Below are positions 1 to 7,619 of a stretch of 64,000 nt of DNA, one piece after another. The notes under the pieces are model-generated. The model saw nothing but the letters and a program-made list of their open reading frames with translations. It made no database searches and had not been told where the DNA came from. Position 1 is the first letter of the stretch. The number at the start of each line of letters is the position of its first letter. Source of the stretch: Nostoc sp. JL33 (GTDB lineage: Bacteria; Cyanobacteriota; Cyanobacteriia; Cyanobacteriales; Nostocaceae); the NCBI RefSeq assembly GCF_017114985.1, contig NZ_JABXKP010000060.1:33111-97110 (forward strand), written 5' to 3'. Position numbers and translations under genes: made by a program.

Positions 1-574
1 TTGCTTCAGAAGTGGCATCCTTGAGGGTTCCCGTGCCCGCCTCCACCGGACGCACTTCTGCCCCCATCAACCGCATTCTGAACACATTCAAAGCTTGGCG
101 TTCCATGTCATGAACGCCCATGTAAATTACGCATTCCAGTCCAAAACGAGCGCAAACTGTAGCTGTGGCAACTCCATGTTGTCCAGCACCCGTTTCGGCA
201 ATAATCCGTTGCTTACCCATGCGCTTTGCCAACAATACCTGACCAAGAGCATTATTAATTTTGTGAGAGCCAGTATGATTTAAATCTTCACGTTTTAAGT
301 AGATTTGTGGCCCCGTGCGATCGGGTCGGGCATAATGAGCAGTCAGGCGTTCAGCGAAATACAATGGTGTGGCACGTCCTACATAGTCCCGTAACAACTG
401 CTGTAGTTCTGCTTGAAAACCAGGGTCATTGCGGTATTGCTGATAAGCTGTTTCTAGTTCAGTAAGAGCAGGCATCAGCGTTTCAGGTACATACTTACCG
501 CCAAAGCGTCCAAAGCGACCTAGCGTATCGGGAACCTGAGCAGTTGAATTTGGAGAGAGGGGAGTGGTAGTCAC
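1..574 (-). CDS. trpB: Tryptophan synthase beta chain, N-terminal part (cut by window edge)
   Basis: Pyridoxal-phosphate enzyme that joins indole and serine to make tryptophan, as the beta subunit of the alpha2-beta2 complex in the cytoplasm. The reverse strand from a GTG at 572-574 reads 191 residues without a stop to the window edge. It carries the family signatures [10 protein letters not shown] near the start, the cofactor-lysine motif HTGSHKINN (Lys105) and ETGAGQHG (residues 127-134). The GTG start is chosen because the conserved [14 protein letters not shown] block begins only 16 residues later and a GGAG-rich stretch lies upstream. The C-terminal half is outside the window. A trpC gene lies 4 kb away, so the trp genes are dispersed rather than in one operon. 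Confidence 0.95.
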   Translation of the reverse strand, partial: MTTTPLSPNSTAQVPDTLGRFGRFGGKYVPETLMPALTELETAYQQYRNDPGFQAELQQLLRDYVGRATPLYFAERLTAHYARPDRTGPQIYLKREDLNHTGSHKINNALGQVLLAKRMGKQRIIAETGAGQHGVATATVCARFGLECVIYMGVHDMERQALNVFRMRLMGAEVRPVEAGTGTLKDATSEA

Positions 575-799
575 GAGTTAATTTTGATCAGGAGGATGAC
601 TTAATTATTATAGAAAAGTCTGAGGCATATCTGGCGAGTGGGGGATCTCACTTGTTTACTGAGAACTGTTTTGCCCTATGCCGAATTTCTTTAAATCCCT
701 TGCAATGGATTTGTGATGTTAGCCTAGAAATTGATTTCCCAGGAGAACGGTTACGTAGAAATCTCCACTGCTTCTGATTTTTCCTTAATAAAGATTTTT

Positions 800-1147
800 A
801 TGTCTTCTTCCAATCCCAAATCTTCCGATAAAGGCTTTGTCTACCGCGAATTTGGCAACGACAACTCCGCCGCCACAGAAAGACCAATTCCAGAACTGCC
901 CCCACAACAACAAAATCTCAAAGTACAAGCTTCCCGCAAAGGACGCAAAGGCAAAACCGTCACAGTGATTAGCGGTTTTCAAGCCAAACCGGAAACTTTG
1001 GCAGATTTGGTGAAGCAGTTGAAAACCCAGTGTGGGACAGGTGGGACAATTAAAGACAATGAAATTGAAATTCAGGGCGAACACAAACAGAAAATTGTCG
1101 AGGTTTTGACCAAGCTAGGTTACAAAGCTAAAATCAGTGGTGGCTAA
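800..1147 (+). CDS. yciH: SUI1/YciH-type translation initiation factor
   Basis: Protein of 115 residues related to eIF1/SUI1. The C-terminal domain (about residues 45-115) has the family pattern: GRKGKTVTVISGF, then a lysine-rich strand, QCGTGGTIKDNEIEIQG, and an end in LTKLGYKAKISGG. Members bind the small ribosomal subunit and are thought to influence start-codon choice; the bacterial role is less clear. An upstream in-frame extension to 731 exists, but the ATG at 800 is preferred because homologues start with a short polar leader just before the DKGFVYREFG block. It is transcribed away from trpB, with about 225 bases between the two starts. Confidence 0.85.
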   Translation: MSSSNPKSSDKGFVYREFGNDNSAATERPIPELPPQQQNLKVQASRKGRKGKTVTVISGFQAKPETLADLVKQLKTQCGTGGTIKDNEIEIQGEHKQKIVEVLTKLGYKAKISGG

Positions 1148-1288
1148 TCTTGAGTGCGGTTTACCGCATCTTAACCCTGACGTAAATTGAGAGCGGCAAT
1201 GTTATCTTTGAGAGGTACAAATATACTTGAGCAGTGGTGAATCACTTCACCGAGAAGCTGTCTTTTGTGAGACTAACAGGAGGTTCAA

Positions 1289-1447
1289 ATGGATTTAGTT
1301 CGGCTTCTGTGTGCCATTTTCTTACCGCCTTTGGGAGTTTTTTTGCAAGTAGGTTTTGGTATAGACTTTTGGATTAATATAGTTTTGACGCTTTTTGGTT
1401 ACATTCCTGGGATTATTCATGCGGTGTGGATAATTTATAAGAAATAG
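1289..1447 (+). CDS. Pmp3/YqaE family small membrane protein
   Basis: A 52-residue hydrophobic protein that starts MDLVRLLCAIFLPPLGVFL and ends with IPGIIHAVWIIYKK. This is the full Pmp3/YqaE pattern: two transmembrane segments (about residues 4-22 and 28-50), an FLPPLGVFLQVG motif and the closing PGIIHA motif. Members sit in the plasma membrane and are linked to salt, cold and membrane-potential stress. A strong ribosome binding site (AGGAGG at 1278-1283) lies 5 bases before the ATG, which supports this start. Length is normal for the family. It appears to be a single-gene unit. Confidence 0.9.
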   Translation: MDLVRLLCAIFLPPLGVFLQVGFGIDFWINIVLTLFGYIPGIIHAVWIIYKK

Positions 1448-1698
1448 TTCTTTGTAGCTGTAGGTTGTGTGTACCAATCTCGGCGTTCCTGATTCTGAGT
1501 AATATTTGCACAGAGGCAATTGATCAATTGCCTCTAGAGAAAGTTTTATGAATTGGATGTCTGCAAATTATTCAAGAAGAATTTCTCAGTCAGATCATCT
1601 CTGGTAAATTAATTGTGATATGTTATTGCGATCACTTCACCCGCAATGACAAGCGTTTAACCGGATATGATATCAGAATAAATTAGGGACTTCCAATA

Positions 1699-1790
1699 GA
1701 CATAGGAGTGAAAAAGAATTGTTTTGACGTAGCAGTGCTACGACCCTACAAGGGTTATGGGTAATGCATATTTAATTTCACGCCTATGTC
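1699..1790. repeat. TA-flanked MITE, copy 1
   Basis: A 92-bp element with terminal inverted repeats GACATAGGAGTGAAA / TTTCACGCCTATGTC and TA on both sides (1697-1698 and 1791-1792). It is close kin to the element at 24886-24976. The internal palindrome is partly degenerate here (GACGTAGCAGTGCTACGACC). TA duplication is typical of IS630/Tc1-mariner-type elements. No transposase of that type is in the window. Confidence 0.85.
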
Positions 1791-1921
1791 TAAGGGACTT
1801 CCAAATAAAAAAATATGCAATTATTTATTGTGGGGTGGGCATCTTGCCCGCCCAATAACCAAAGGCGGGCAAGATGCCCACCCCACAAGATTGAATAATT
1901 TATTTCTTGGAAATCCCTAAT
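1791..1921. repeat. Palindromic dispersed element with 25-bp hairpin, copy 1
   Basis: Outer ends read TAAGGGACTTCCAA and, inverted, TTGGAAATCCCTAA. Inside is a perfect 25-bp inverted repeat, arms 1828-1852 and 1864-1888 (core GTGGGCATCTTGCCCGCC) with an 11-base loop. A second, diverged copy is at 7188-7314. The first arm begins directly at the right TA of the adjacent MITE, and a further GGGACTTCCAA half-end lies at 1685-1695, so the MITE may have landed in an end of this element. Confidence 0.8.
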
Positions 1922-2015
1922 GAAAAAAATATCCAATTTGTAGCGTGCGTTAGCCAGAACGATAACGCACGCTTGTATTCGTAACTCTAATTGAACAAAA
2001 ATCTACAATAATTTA

Positions 2016-2203
2016 CAGGACTTACGCATTGACAATAAATACCAAATAGGTATAAGTGAAAAACCACATCTTTCGTAGGGGTTTAGCATTGCGCTTTACC
2101 CCTACAGTATCGTCATACGACCAAAAAATAATTAAGAAAAGCCTGAAACAACCTATTTTTGTTAACTCACATCATGATGAATTTGTACAGTGCGTAAGTA
2201 CTA
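2016..2203. repeat. MITE-like repeat with GGACTTACGCA ends, copy 1
   Basis: About 190 bp bounded by GGACTTACGCATTG (2018-2031) and the inverted CAGTGCGTAAGTAC (2188-2201). The inner part, read on the reverse strand, matches 39541-39712 over long stretches (TTTCAGGCTTTTCTTAATTA, CTGTAGGGG, TACGAAA). Short open frames inside are not credible genes. Exact ends are uncertain because the terminal bases are imperfectly matched. Confidence 0.65.
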
Positions 2204-2336
2204 ATTTAGAACTTTGGCGTGAATATTACAATATTGTGGCAAAAAAAACAACTATTTATTTCACTTAAAATAAAAGTTGTAAAGACACTATTTATTACGT
2301 CTCCAATATATATTTTGTGCGGCGGTAAATACCGAA

Positions 2337-3005
2337 TTATTTCTCATTTTTTAACATGGCGTAGAGTCTCAACTCTAAAAGCAAGGGACAGATATGCAAT
2401 TGCCATTGCACAGTTGAAACGTTCAAATCTTTGATCAACCCAGTGCCTATATCTAGTACCCAGCCATGAACCATAGGCGCTTTTCGCTCATAAAGTACCT
2501 GACGCATGATCGAAGTTTGGTAAAGATTTTTCACTTGCGCCACAACATTTATTTCCGCTAAACGATTCAGACGTTCTTCTCTTGTTGGCAAGGCATCAAT
2601 CTCTTCTTGTTTTTGTAAATACAGTTCTCGAATCGGATTTACCCAGTTATCAAGAATTCCGATGGTTCTCCCTTCTAAAGCTGCCTTAATTCCTCCACAA
2701 TCGTAGTGACCACAAACGATAATGTGTTCCACCCTAAGATGTAAAATTGCGTATTCTAAAACGGCTAAAAAGTTAATATCCGTCAGAGAAACTTGATTGG
2801 CAATATTACGATGTACAAATAACTCTCCTGGTTCTGTACCGGTAAACCTTGTTAATGCCAGACGACTATCAGAACAGCCGAGGTATAGAAAAGGTGGTGT
2901 TTGTCCGGTAGATAATTCTTTAAAGTAAGTTGGGTCTAGAGCCAGTTTTTCGGCAACCCAAGCTTGATTATTTCTAAGGAGTTCATCGATGCTGTTATAT
3001 TTCAT
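2337..3005 (-). CDS. Beta-class carbonic anhydrase
   Basis: A 222-residue zinc enzyme that interconverts CO2 and bicarbonate. The beta-class active site is complete: zinc ligands Cys44 in CSDSR, His100 and Cys103 in CGHYDCGG, and the Asp46-Arg48 dyad. HRNIANQV (residues 65-72) is also typical. There is no signal peptide, so a cytoplasmic or shell-associated location is expected. In cyanobacteria such enzymes serve inorganic-carbon supply; whether this one is carboxysomal cannot be told from the sequence. No carboxysome genes are nearby. It is transcribed alone, towards the repeat block at 1.7-2.2 kb. Confidence 0.92.
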   Translation of the reverse strand: MKYNSIDELLRNNQAWVAEKLALDPTYFKELSTGQTPPFLYLGCSDSRLALTRFTGTEPGELFVHRNIANQVSLTDINFLAVLEYAILHLRVEHIIVCGHYDCGGIKAALEGRTIGILDNWVNPIRELYLQKQEEIDALPTREERLNRLAEINVVAQVKNLYQTSIMRQVLYERKAPMVHGWVLDIGTGLIKDLNVSTVQWQLHICPLLLELRLYAMLKNEK

Positions 3006-3816
3006 CTTTGGTCAAATTCGAGAGAGAATCTCATCAATATTTTAGATTTTAGCTGATCTACAGTTTCCTCTATATCAATATGAACTTTTTCAGAGCTAAA
3101 ATTTTATCGAACAGAATACATGCGTCAGTCGTCAGAATACAGGAAAGGTATTTTGTGCGAAAGAGTGGATGAATCCAGGGGTTTAAGACCCCCACTAAAT
3201 ATGCAGATTTAGTGGTCTTCTCTACGAGACGCAAGCGCGAACAATCAGTGGCGGGTCTGAATCCCCCACTGATTTATTCTGACTCCTGAATTCTGACGAA
3301 TGAATTCTTCTTCAACAATATGACAATTTTTTTCTACAGCATTAATAAAATTATTGTATAAATTGTAAAAACCTAAGTAATATCAAGTTCGGGTGATTAC
3401 TTATAATAAAATCTTTCAATGTCGCTTGGGTTTCCCTGCCGTTAAACCCAACATGAACAAGGATCAAATGCTGAGTTACTCTGCGGGAGGAAAGCTACGT
3501 TCCTCAATCGAATCTACAGATATTATAAGTGTTTAACCAAACCTGATATTAGTAGTTAGATAAAAAAATAACTATGTATAACTTTAGGAAACTAGCTAAA
3601 TAAAGTAAAATTTATATCAACTAAAATCTGAGCGTTGAGACTGGCGATTTTAAATCTTCATCTAGCATTTATAGATATTTTTACAAAACAGAGAAACTTC
3701 TGTAAAAATCATTTTAAATCACACTCCAAACTGTGCATTTGAATCAAGCAAGCGCGGCAGAAGTTTTGAGTACTAGTCCCTTCAATATTTGAGCTTGAGA
3801 TATTAAGTGATTAGCT
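3006..3816. other. Intergenic region with dispersed repeat
   Basis: No supported gene. Bases 3113-3310 hold a dispersed repeat (TGCGTCAGTCGTCAGAATAC, then paired phrases ending in ACCCCCACTAAAT and GGGTCTGAATCCCCCACTGA) that recurs in altered form at 22802-22990. The part from 3400 to 3550 contains a GGGTTT / AAACCC inverted repeat but nothing I can identify. Confidence 0.55.
3113..3310. repeat. Dispersed Nostoc-type intergenic repeat, copy 1
   Basis: Shares with 22802-22990 the phrase ATGCGTCAGT(C/T)GTCAGAATA, the phrase GACCCCCACTAAATnTGCA, and GTGGGTCTGAATCCCC. Near the end it has CTGACTCCTGAATTCTG, which also appears at about 50039 and 56153. Confidence 0.6.
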
Positions 3817-4089
3817 TCAATCTGGGGCAACAGCTTTGCTATCGTGATCATGATTGATCGACCAACGGTAATCAATAGTTACAGAGGAAAACTCGCAAAT
3901 TTCTTCAAGTCGTTTTTGTTGCACAGCAGCTTTGCGGAGAGTAATAATTAGCTGATTCACCTGATGCCGTAAATCAGGATTATCATTTACCGCTAACATG
4001 GTTTGTCTTTCTAAAAGTTGAAGTATAAGTTCGTAGTGAATAGGTGAAGGTAGAGGAATTTGCTCCATGAAGTTAAATTTTGATTTCAT
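3817..4089 (-). CDS. Conserved cyanobacterial small protein, possibly DUF5340 type
   Basis: A 90-residue protein of unknown function. After a short leader it reads MEQIPLPSPIHYELILQLL, then an all-helical stretch with regularly spaced leucines, DNPDLRHQVNQLIITLRKA and QKRLEEICE. The pattern resembles a small cyanobacterial family I recall as DUF5340, which was not checked. Homologues probably begin at the second Met (residue 8), giving 83 residues. The last 20 residues are polar and look disordered. No signal peptide or transmembrane segment is seen. It stands alone, upstream of trpC on the same strand but 220 bases from it. Confidence 0.6.
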   Translation of the reverse strand: MKSKFNFMEQIPLPSPIHYELILQLLERQTMLAVNDNPDLRHQVNQLIITLRKAAVQQKRLEEICEFSSVTIDYRWSINHDHDSKAVAPD

Positions 4090-4277
4090 ATTTGGGATTT
4101 TGTATTAGTCAGATTTTCTTTCTTGTGAATGAATTGTTACATATGAAATAACTAATTGCTTATAGCTTTGATATGAGTTGTGATGAAGATTTGGCAAAGA
4201 TATTGATGATACTTAACGGCAAAGTGCTGCGTATCTAGGCATAGTCTGCCCGATCGCCCAACAATTCTGTGTAGTTA

Positions 4278-4299
4278 CCCTGCGCTAAGGGGCGCAGGG
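4278..4299 (-). terminator. GC-rich hairpin downstream of trpC
   Basis: Perfect 8-bp stem CCCTGCGC / GCGCAGGG with a 6-base loop, 13 bases past the trpC stop. No T run follows on the trpC strand, so it is a weak intrinsic terminator at best, or a 3'-end stabilising hairpin. Confidence 0.4.
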
Positions 4300-4311
4300 G
4301 AGGTGTTTCTT

Positions 4312-5202
4312 TCAGAAATTCGTCGGCAAGATACGGGCGATCGCTGCGCCAGGATCTGGTTGTTTTACCAAAGCTTCTCCAATGAGTACAGCAGATGCGC
4401 CTGCTGTAAGTACCAAACTCAAATCATCTGGGTTGTGTAGTCCTGATTCGCTGACAACAAGGATGTTTTTCTCCTGCAATTGGCTACCCCTTGCAGCTAA
4501 AAGTTCGCAAGTAGTTTGCAGGTCAACAGAGAAATCCTCCAAATTGCGATTATTAATTCCTATTAAGGAGACCCCATCTAAGGCTAACACACGGTCAAGT
4601 TCTGCCAAACTATGGACTTCAATCAAGGCTGCCATTTTCAGTTTGTTAGCGATTTTCAGGAAGTATTTCAAATCTTGATCGCTAAGGATAGCTGCAATCA
4701 ACAGAATTGCATCTGCACCCTGAACCCGCGCCAAGTATATCTGGTAAGCATAAATGATAAACTCTTTGCATAGTAGGGGCAAATCTACCGCAGCCCGAAC
4801 CTTGGCTAAGTTGTCAAAACTACCTTGAAAGAACTTGACATCGGTCAACACAGAAAGACAACTGGCTTTGGCTTGCTGATAAGAAAGGGCGATCGCTACA
4901 GGGTCAAAATTTTCTCGTAAAACGCCTTTACTGGGTGAAGCTTTTTTAACTTCCGCAATCAATGCTGGCTTAGTCTTACCTTGGCGCAAAGCGGCGACAA
5001 AATCGCGGGTTGGCGGCGCAGTCAGTACCTGCTTGACTAATTCCTGCAAAGGAACCTTTTCCCGCATTTGGTCATATTCTGCTTCTTTCTGCCAGACAAT
5101 TTCCTCCAAAATGTTGTTTGGCGCCCCGTCAGGCACGACAGCCTGATAACGCAATATCGATACAGCAATAGCTGGGTTAGGTGAACGGCGACGGATTTGC
5201 AT
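4312..5202 (-). CDS. trpC: Indole-3-glycerol phosphate synthase
   Basis: A 296-residue cytoplasmic (beta/alpha)8-barrel enzyme that converts CdRP to indole-3-glycerol phosphate in tryptophan synthesis. Signatures run in order: [13 protein letters not shown] (catalytic lysine region), [63 protein letters not shown] and [12 protein letters not shown]. The first 40 residues, including [19 protein letters not shown], are the N-terminal extension usual in cyanobacterial TrpC. It is a monofunctional enzyme, not fused to TrpF. The upstream spacer to lpdA carries heptamer tandem repeats, so the two genes are probably separate units. Confidence 0.95.
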   Translation of the reverse strand: MQIRRRSPNPAIAVSILRYQAVVPDGAPNNILEEIVWQKEAEYDQMREKVPLQELVKQVLTAPPTRDFVAALRQGKTKPALIAEVKKASPSKGVLRENFDPVAIALSYQQAKASCLSVLTDVKFFQGSFDNLAKVRAAVDLPLLCKEFIIYAYQIYLARVQGADAILLIAAILSDQDLKYFLKIANKLKMAALIEVHSLAELDRVLALDGVSLIGINNRNLEDFSVDLQTTCELLAARGSQLQEKNILVVSESGLHNPDDLSLVLTAGASAVLIGEALVKQPDPGAAIARILPTNF

Positions 5203-5211
5203 AATTAGTTA

Positions 5212-5268
5212 TTGGGCATTGGGCATTGGGCATTGGGCATTGGGTATGGGGCATTGGGCATTGGGAAT
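5212..5268. repeat. Tandem heptamer repeat (ATTGGGC)n
   Basis: About seven units of ATTGGGC with one variant (ATTGGGTATGGGGC) in the trpC-lpdA spacer. Such short tandemly repeated repetitive sequences are characteristic of heterocystous cyanobacteria. A short run of the same unit occurs at about 30495-30511. Confidence 0.85.
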
Positions 5269-5299
5269 AACCTATGCCCCATGCCTCATTCCTCAATCC

Positions 5300-6730
5300 C
5301 TAAATAGCGATCGCTCGTTTATAAGCTTCGTCCAGGACTTCCGAAAGTGTCGGGTGGGCGTGGACTAGATGTGCAAGGCTTTGGACAGATTGACGGTTTG
5401 CGATCGCAGCTGAGGCTTCATGAATTAAGTCTGAGGCGTGCAATCCGAAAATGTGAACGCCCAAGACTTCTCCTGTGTCTTTGCGATATATCACCTTGGC
5501 AATACCGTCGGCTTCATTTTCTGCCAACGCTTTGGAATTTCCTTTGAAGTAACTCTTACTTGTGCCGATTTCAAACCCTTCGGTTTGTCCCAACTCCTTA
5601 GCTGCGGTTTCTGTTAAGCCCACATAGCTGACTTCTGGGTGGGTAAACGCCGCCGCCGGGATGCTGCGATAGTCTACTATTCTTTCCCTCCCAACTATAT
5701 TTTCTACCGCGATGATGCCTTGAGTAGAAGCCGCATGTGCCAACATCATCTTTCCATTACCGTCACCAATTGCCCACAAATGCGGCACTACTTCACCTGC
5801 TGATAGCACTGCCATGCGATCGTCAACTGGAATAAAATTCCGCCGATCGAGTTCTACACCTACAGACTCTAAACCAAGATTTTTGGTCGCCGGGATACGT
5901 CCCGTAGCCACCAAGCAAGCATCTACTTCGATGACATCTACATCTTCTTTGGTTTTGAAATCTGCTAACTCAATTACCACAGGTGAACCTGGGATAACTT
6001 TTTTGGCGTAAATCCCGACTTTCGTTTCAATATCGCGGGGAGTAATCAGCACCCGTTCGGCAAGTTTGGCGATATCGCGGTCAAATCCTGGCATTAACTG
6101 ATCTAGGGCTTCAATCAAGGTGATTTCACAACCCAAAGCTGAGTAAATATCAGAAAATTCCAAGCCGATGTAACCACTGCCAATAATTGCTATCCAGTCT
6201 GGTAACGACTCTAACTTGACACCTTGATCGCTGGTAAAGACAGTTTTGCCGTCTACTTCAATGCCTGGAGGCACAAAAGGAATTGAACCAGGCGAAAGGA
6301 TAATGTCTTTGGCTGTGATGGTTTTTTCACCACCGTCTCCGGTTACAGAGACTTTTTGCGCCCCAGCGATTTTTCCCCAACCCTTGATGATATCGACTTT
6401 TAGACGTTTGAGGCTGTTAGTTAAGTCGCCTTGAATTTTCGAGACGAGATTATTAGCATGATTAGCGATCGCTTGGCGATCGAATTCCACGCTACCAATT
6501 TGAATTCCCAGTGACTTGAGGTGGTGGGCATTGCGTAACTCCCGCACACGTCCAGATGCTGCCAGCAGCGCCTTAGAAGGAATACAGCCCCGATTAACAC
6601 AGGTTCCTCCCATATCAGCAGCTTCAATAATCGCTGTTTTCAAACCACAACTTACAGCGTGTAAGGCTGCGCCATGTCCGCCTACACCAGCGCCGATAAT
6701 GACTAAATCGTAATCAAATCCTTGACTCAC
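5300..6730 (-). CDS. lpdA: Dihydrolipoyl dehydrogenase
   Basis: A 476-residue FAD enzyme (E3) that re-oxidises lipoyl groups of the pyruvate dehydrogenase and glycine cleavage complexes. Visible features are the FAD-binding [10 protein letters not shown] near the start, the redox-active disulfide [13 protein letters not shown] (Cys44, Cys49), the NAD-binding [33 protein letters not shown], and the dimer-interface catalytic HAHPTLSE (His459). All key residues are present and length is normal. The Met start is backed by the canonical spacing to the FAD motif. No E1, E2 or other lipoate genes adjoin it. Confidence 0.95.
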   Translation of the reverse strand: MSQGFDYDLVIIGAGVGGHGAALHAVSCGLKTAIIEAADMGGTCVNRGCIPSKALLAASGRVRELRNAHHLKSLGIQIGSVEFDRQAIANHANNLVSKIQGDLTNSLKRLKVDIIKGWGKIAGAQKVSVTGDGGEKTITAKDIILSPGSIPFVPPGIEVDGKTVFTSDQGVKLESLPDWIAIIGSGYIGLEFSDIYSALGCEITLIEALDQLMPGFDRDIAKLAERVLITPRDIETKVGIYAKKVIPGSPVVIELADFKTKEDVDVIEVDACLVATGRIPATKNLGLESVGVELDRRNFIPVDDRMAVLSAGEVVPHLWAIGDGNGKMMLAHAASTQGIIAVENIVGRERIVDYRSIPAAAFTHPEVSYVGLTETAAKELGQTEGFEIGTSKSYFKGNSKALAENEADGIAKVIYRKDTGEVLGVHIFGLHASDLIHEASAAIANRQSVQSLAHLVHAHPTLSEVLDEAYKRAIAI

Positions 6731-7113
6731 CTTAGTTTCCCCGTGTGCTTCGCCTATTTATTCTCAACTTGACCGACAATCAACGCAACCCCTTTAACAG
6801 TTATCAGTTTCGTTCCTGGGTTTAAGTCCCCAGTACACAGTTATCTGTGATCAGTGGGAACTGGTAACTGATTTAAATTCCTTACCATACGCCTGATAAC
6901 TATTTACTGATTTAACGTTGGGGTTTTGCTAATTCAATTTATGATTCACTGACTTCTGGCGAAAAGATGGATGTTTTCAGTAATTATAGTCAAATCTAGA
7001 TACTTATTTTTTTTATGCTCTAAAGGGAGTTAGGAATATGTAGCTTTAATTTCATTTGGTTGAAACAAAATCTTCACTTGTTCTTTTAAAATGCCGAAAG
7101 TGCCGAGTTCTAA

Positions 7114-7162
7114 GTTACCCAGAACCCTTGTAGAGACGTAGCACTGCTACGTCTCTACATTC
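7114..7162. repeat. TA-type MITE, internal fragment
   Basis: Matches the middle of the reverse strand of 24886-24976: GTTACCCAGAACCCTTG followed by the palindrome GTAGAGACGTAGCA / TGCTACGTCTCTAC. Both terminal inverted repeats are missing or unrecognisable, so this is a decayed copy. Confidence 0.75.
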
Positions 7163-7187
7163 TATTTCTCCCGTAGCCGCAGATAAC

Positions 7188-7314
7188 GGATTTCCAACAA
7201 ATAAATTATCCAATTTTGTGGGGTAGACATCTTGTCCGCCTTGGGCTAGAGGCGGACAAGATGTCCACCCCACAAGAAGTAGTTGAGTATTTTTTTATTT
7301 GTCAGTCCCTAATT
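7188..7314. repeat. Palindromic dispersed element, copy 2
   Basis: Inverted arms at 7216-7241 and 7250-7275 (26 bp, one mismatch; core GACATCTTGTCCGCC) with an 8-base loop. The flanks GGATTTCCAACAAAT and TTTGTCAGTCCCTAA echo the ends of the element at 1791-1921. Differences between copies are compensated on the two arms (GGGCATC/GATGCCC versus AGACATC/GATGTCC), which suggests the hairpin is kept. Confidence 0.8.
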
Positions 7315-7619
7315 CCAACATATCTGCTTCATATCTGCTTGCTTATGCAGATCGAACACCACTGATACTTTAAAGTCTGCATTGACACTCCCCTGGCTGA
7401 ACAAAGATGACATTTACAGCAATTTTCATGTGTTTAAAACACATATGTTCTAGGCAATATTGCTGTCTCCCAAAAGCGCGAGTCTATTTAAGACAAAAAT
7501 AGCTGTAAATTTAAATTTGCCCAAAGTATTAACTTTAGGGACAAAAGATGAAGTAAGATTCACAGCTGAAGCAGTCGCCATATAATCCCATAGTTTCTGA
7601 CAAAAAATAATTCAGTGCG

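Larger units (their letters stand above)
1448..2336. other. Repeat-filled intergenic region
   Basis: No convincing gene in about 890 bases. The space is taken up by three stacked mobile-type repeats: a 92-bp TA-flanked MITE (1699-1790), a 131-bp palindromic element (1791-1921) and a MITE-like repeat with GGACTTACGCA ends (about 2016-2203). A short inverted repeat of the form GCGTGCGTTA / TAACGCACGC lies at about 1943-1972. Confidence 0.7.
6731..7619. other. Repeat-containing intergenic region
   Basis: No supported gene. It contains a MITE fragment at 7114-7162 (the GTAGAGACGTAGCA palindrome and one flank, without terminal repeats) and a second copy of the palindromic element at 7188-7314. 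The last 300 bases before the TpsB gene show no motif I can name. Confidence 0.6.

Noticed and set aside
95..283. Open frame of 62 codons on the plus strand
   Set aside because: It lies fully antisense to trpB, whose frame is unmistakable.
2056..2434. Two overlapping 70-codon frames
   Set aside because: They sit in a MITE-like repeat and overlap the carbonic anhydrase end; composition is not protein-like.
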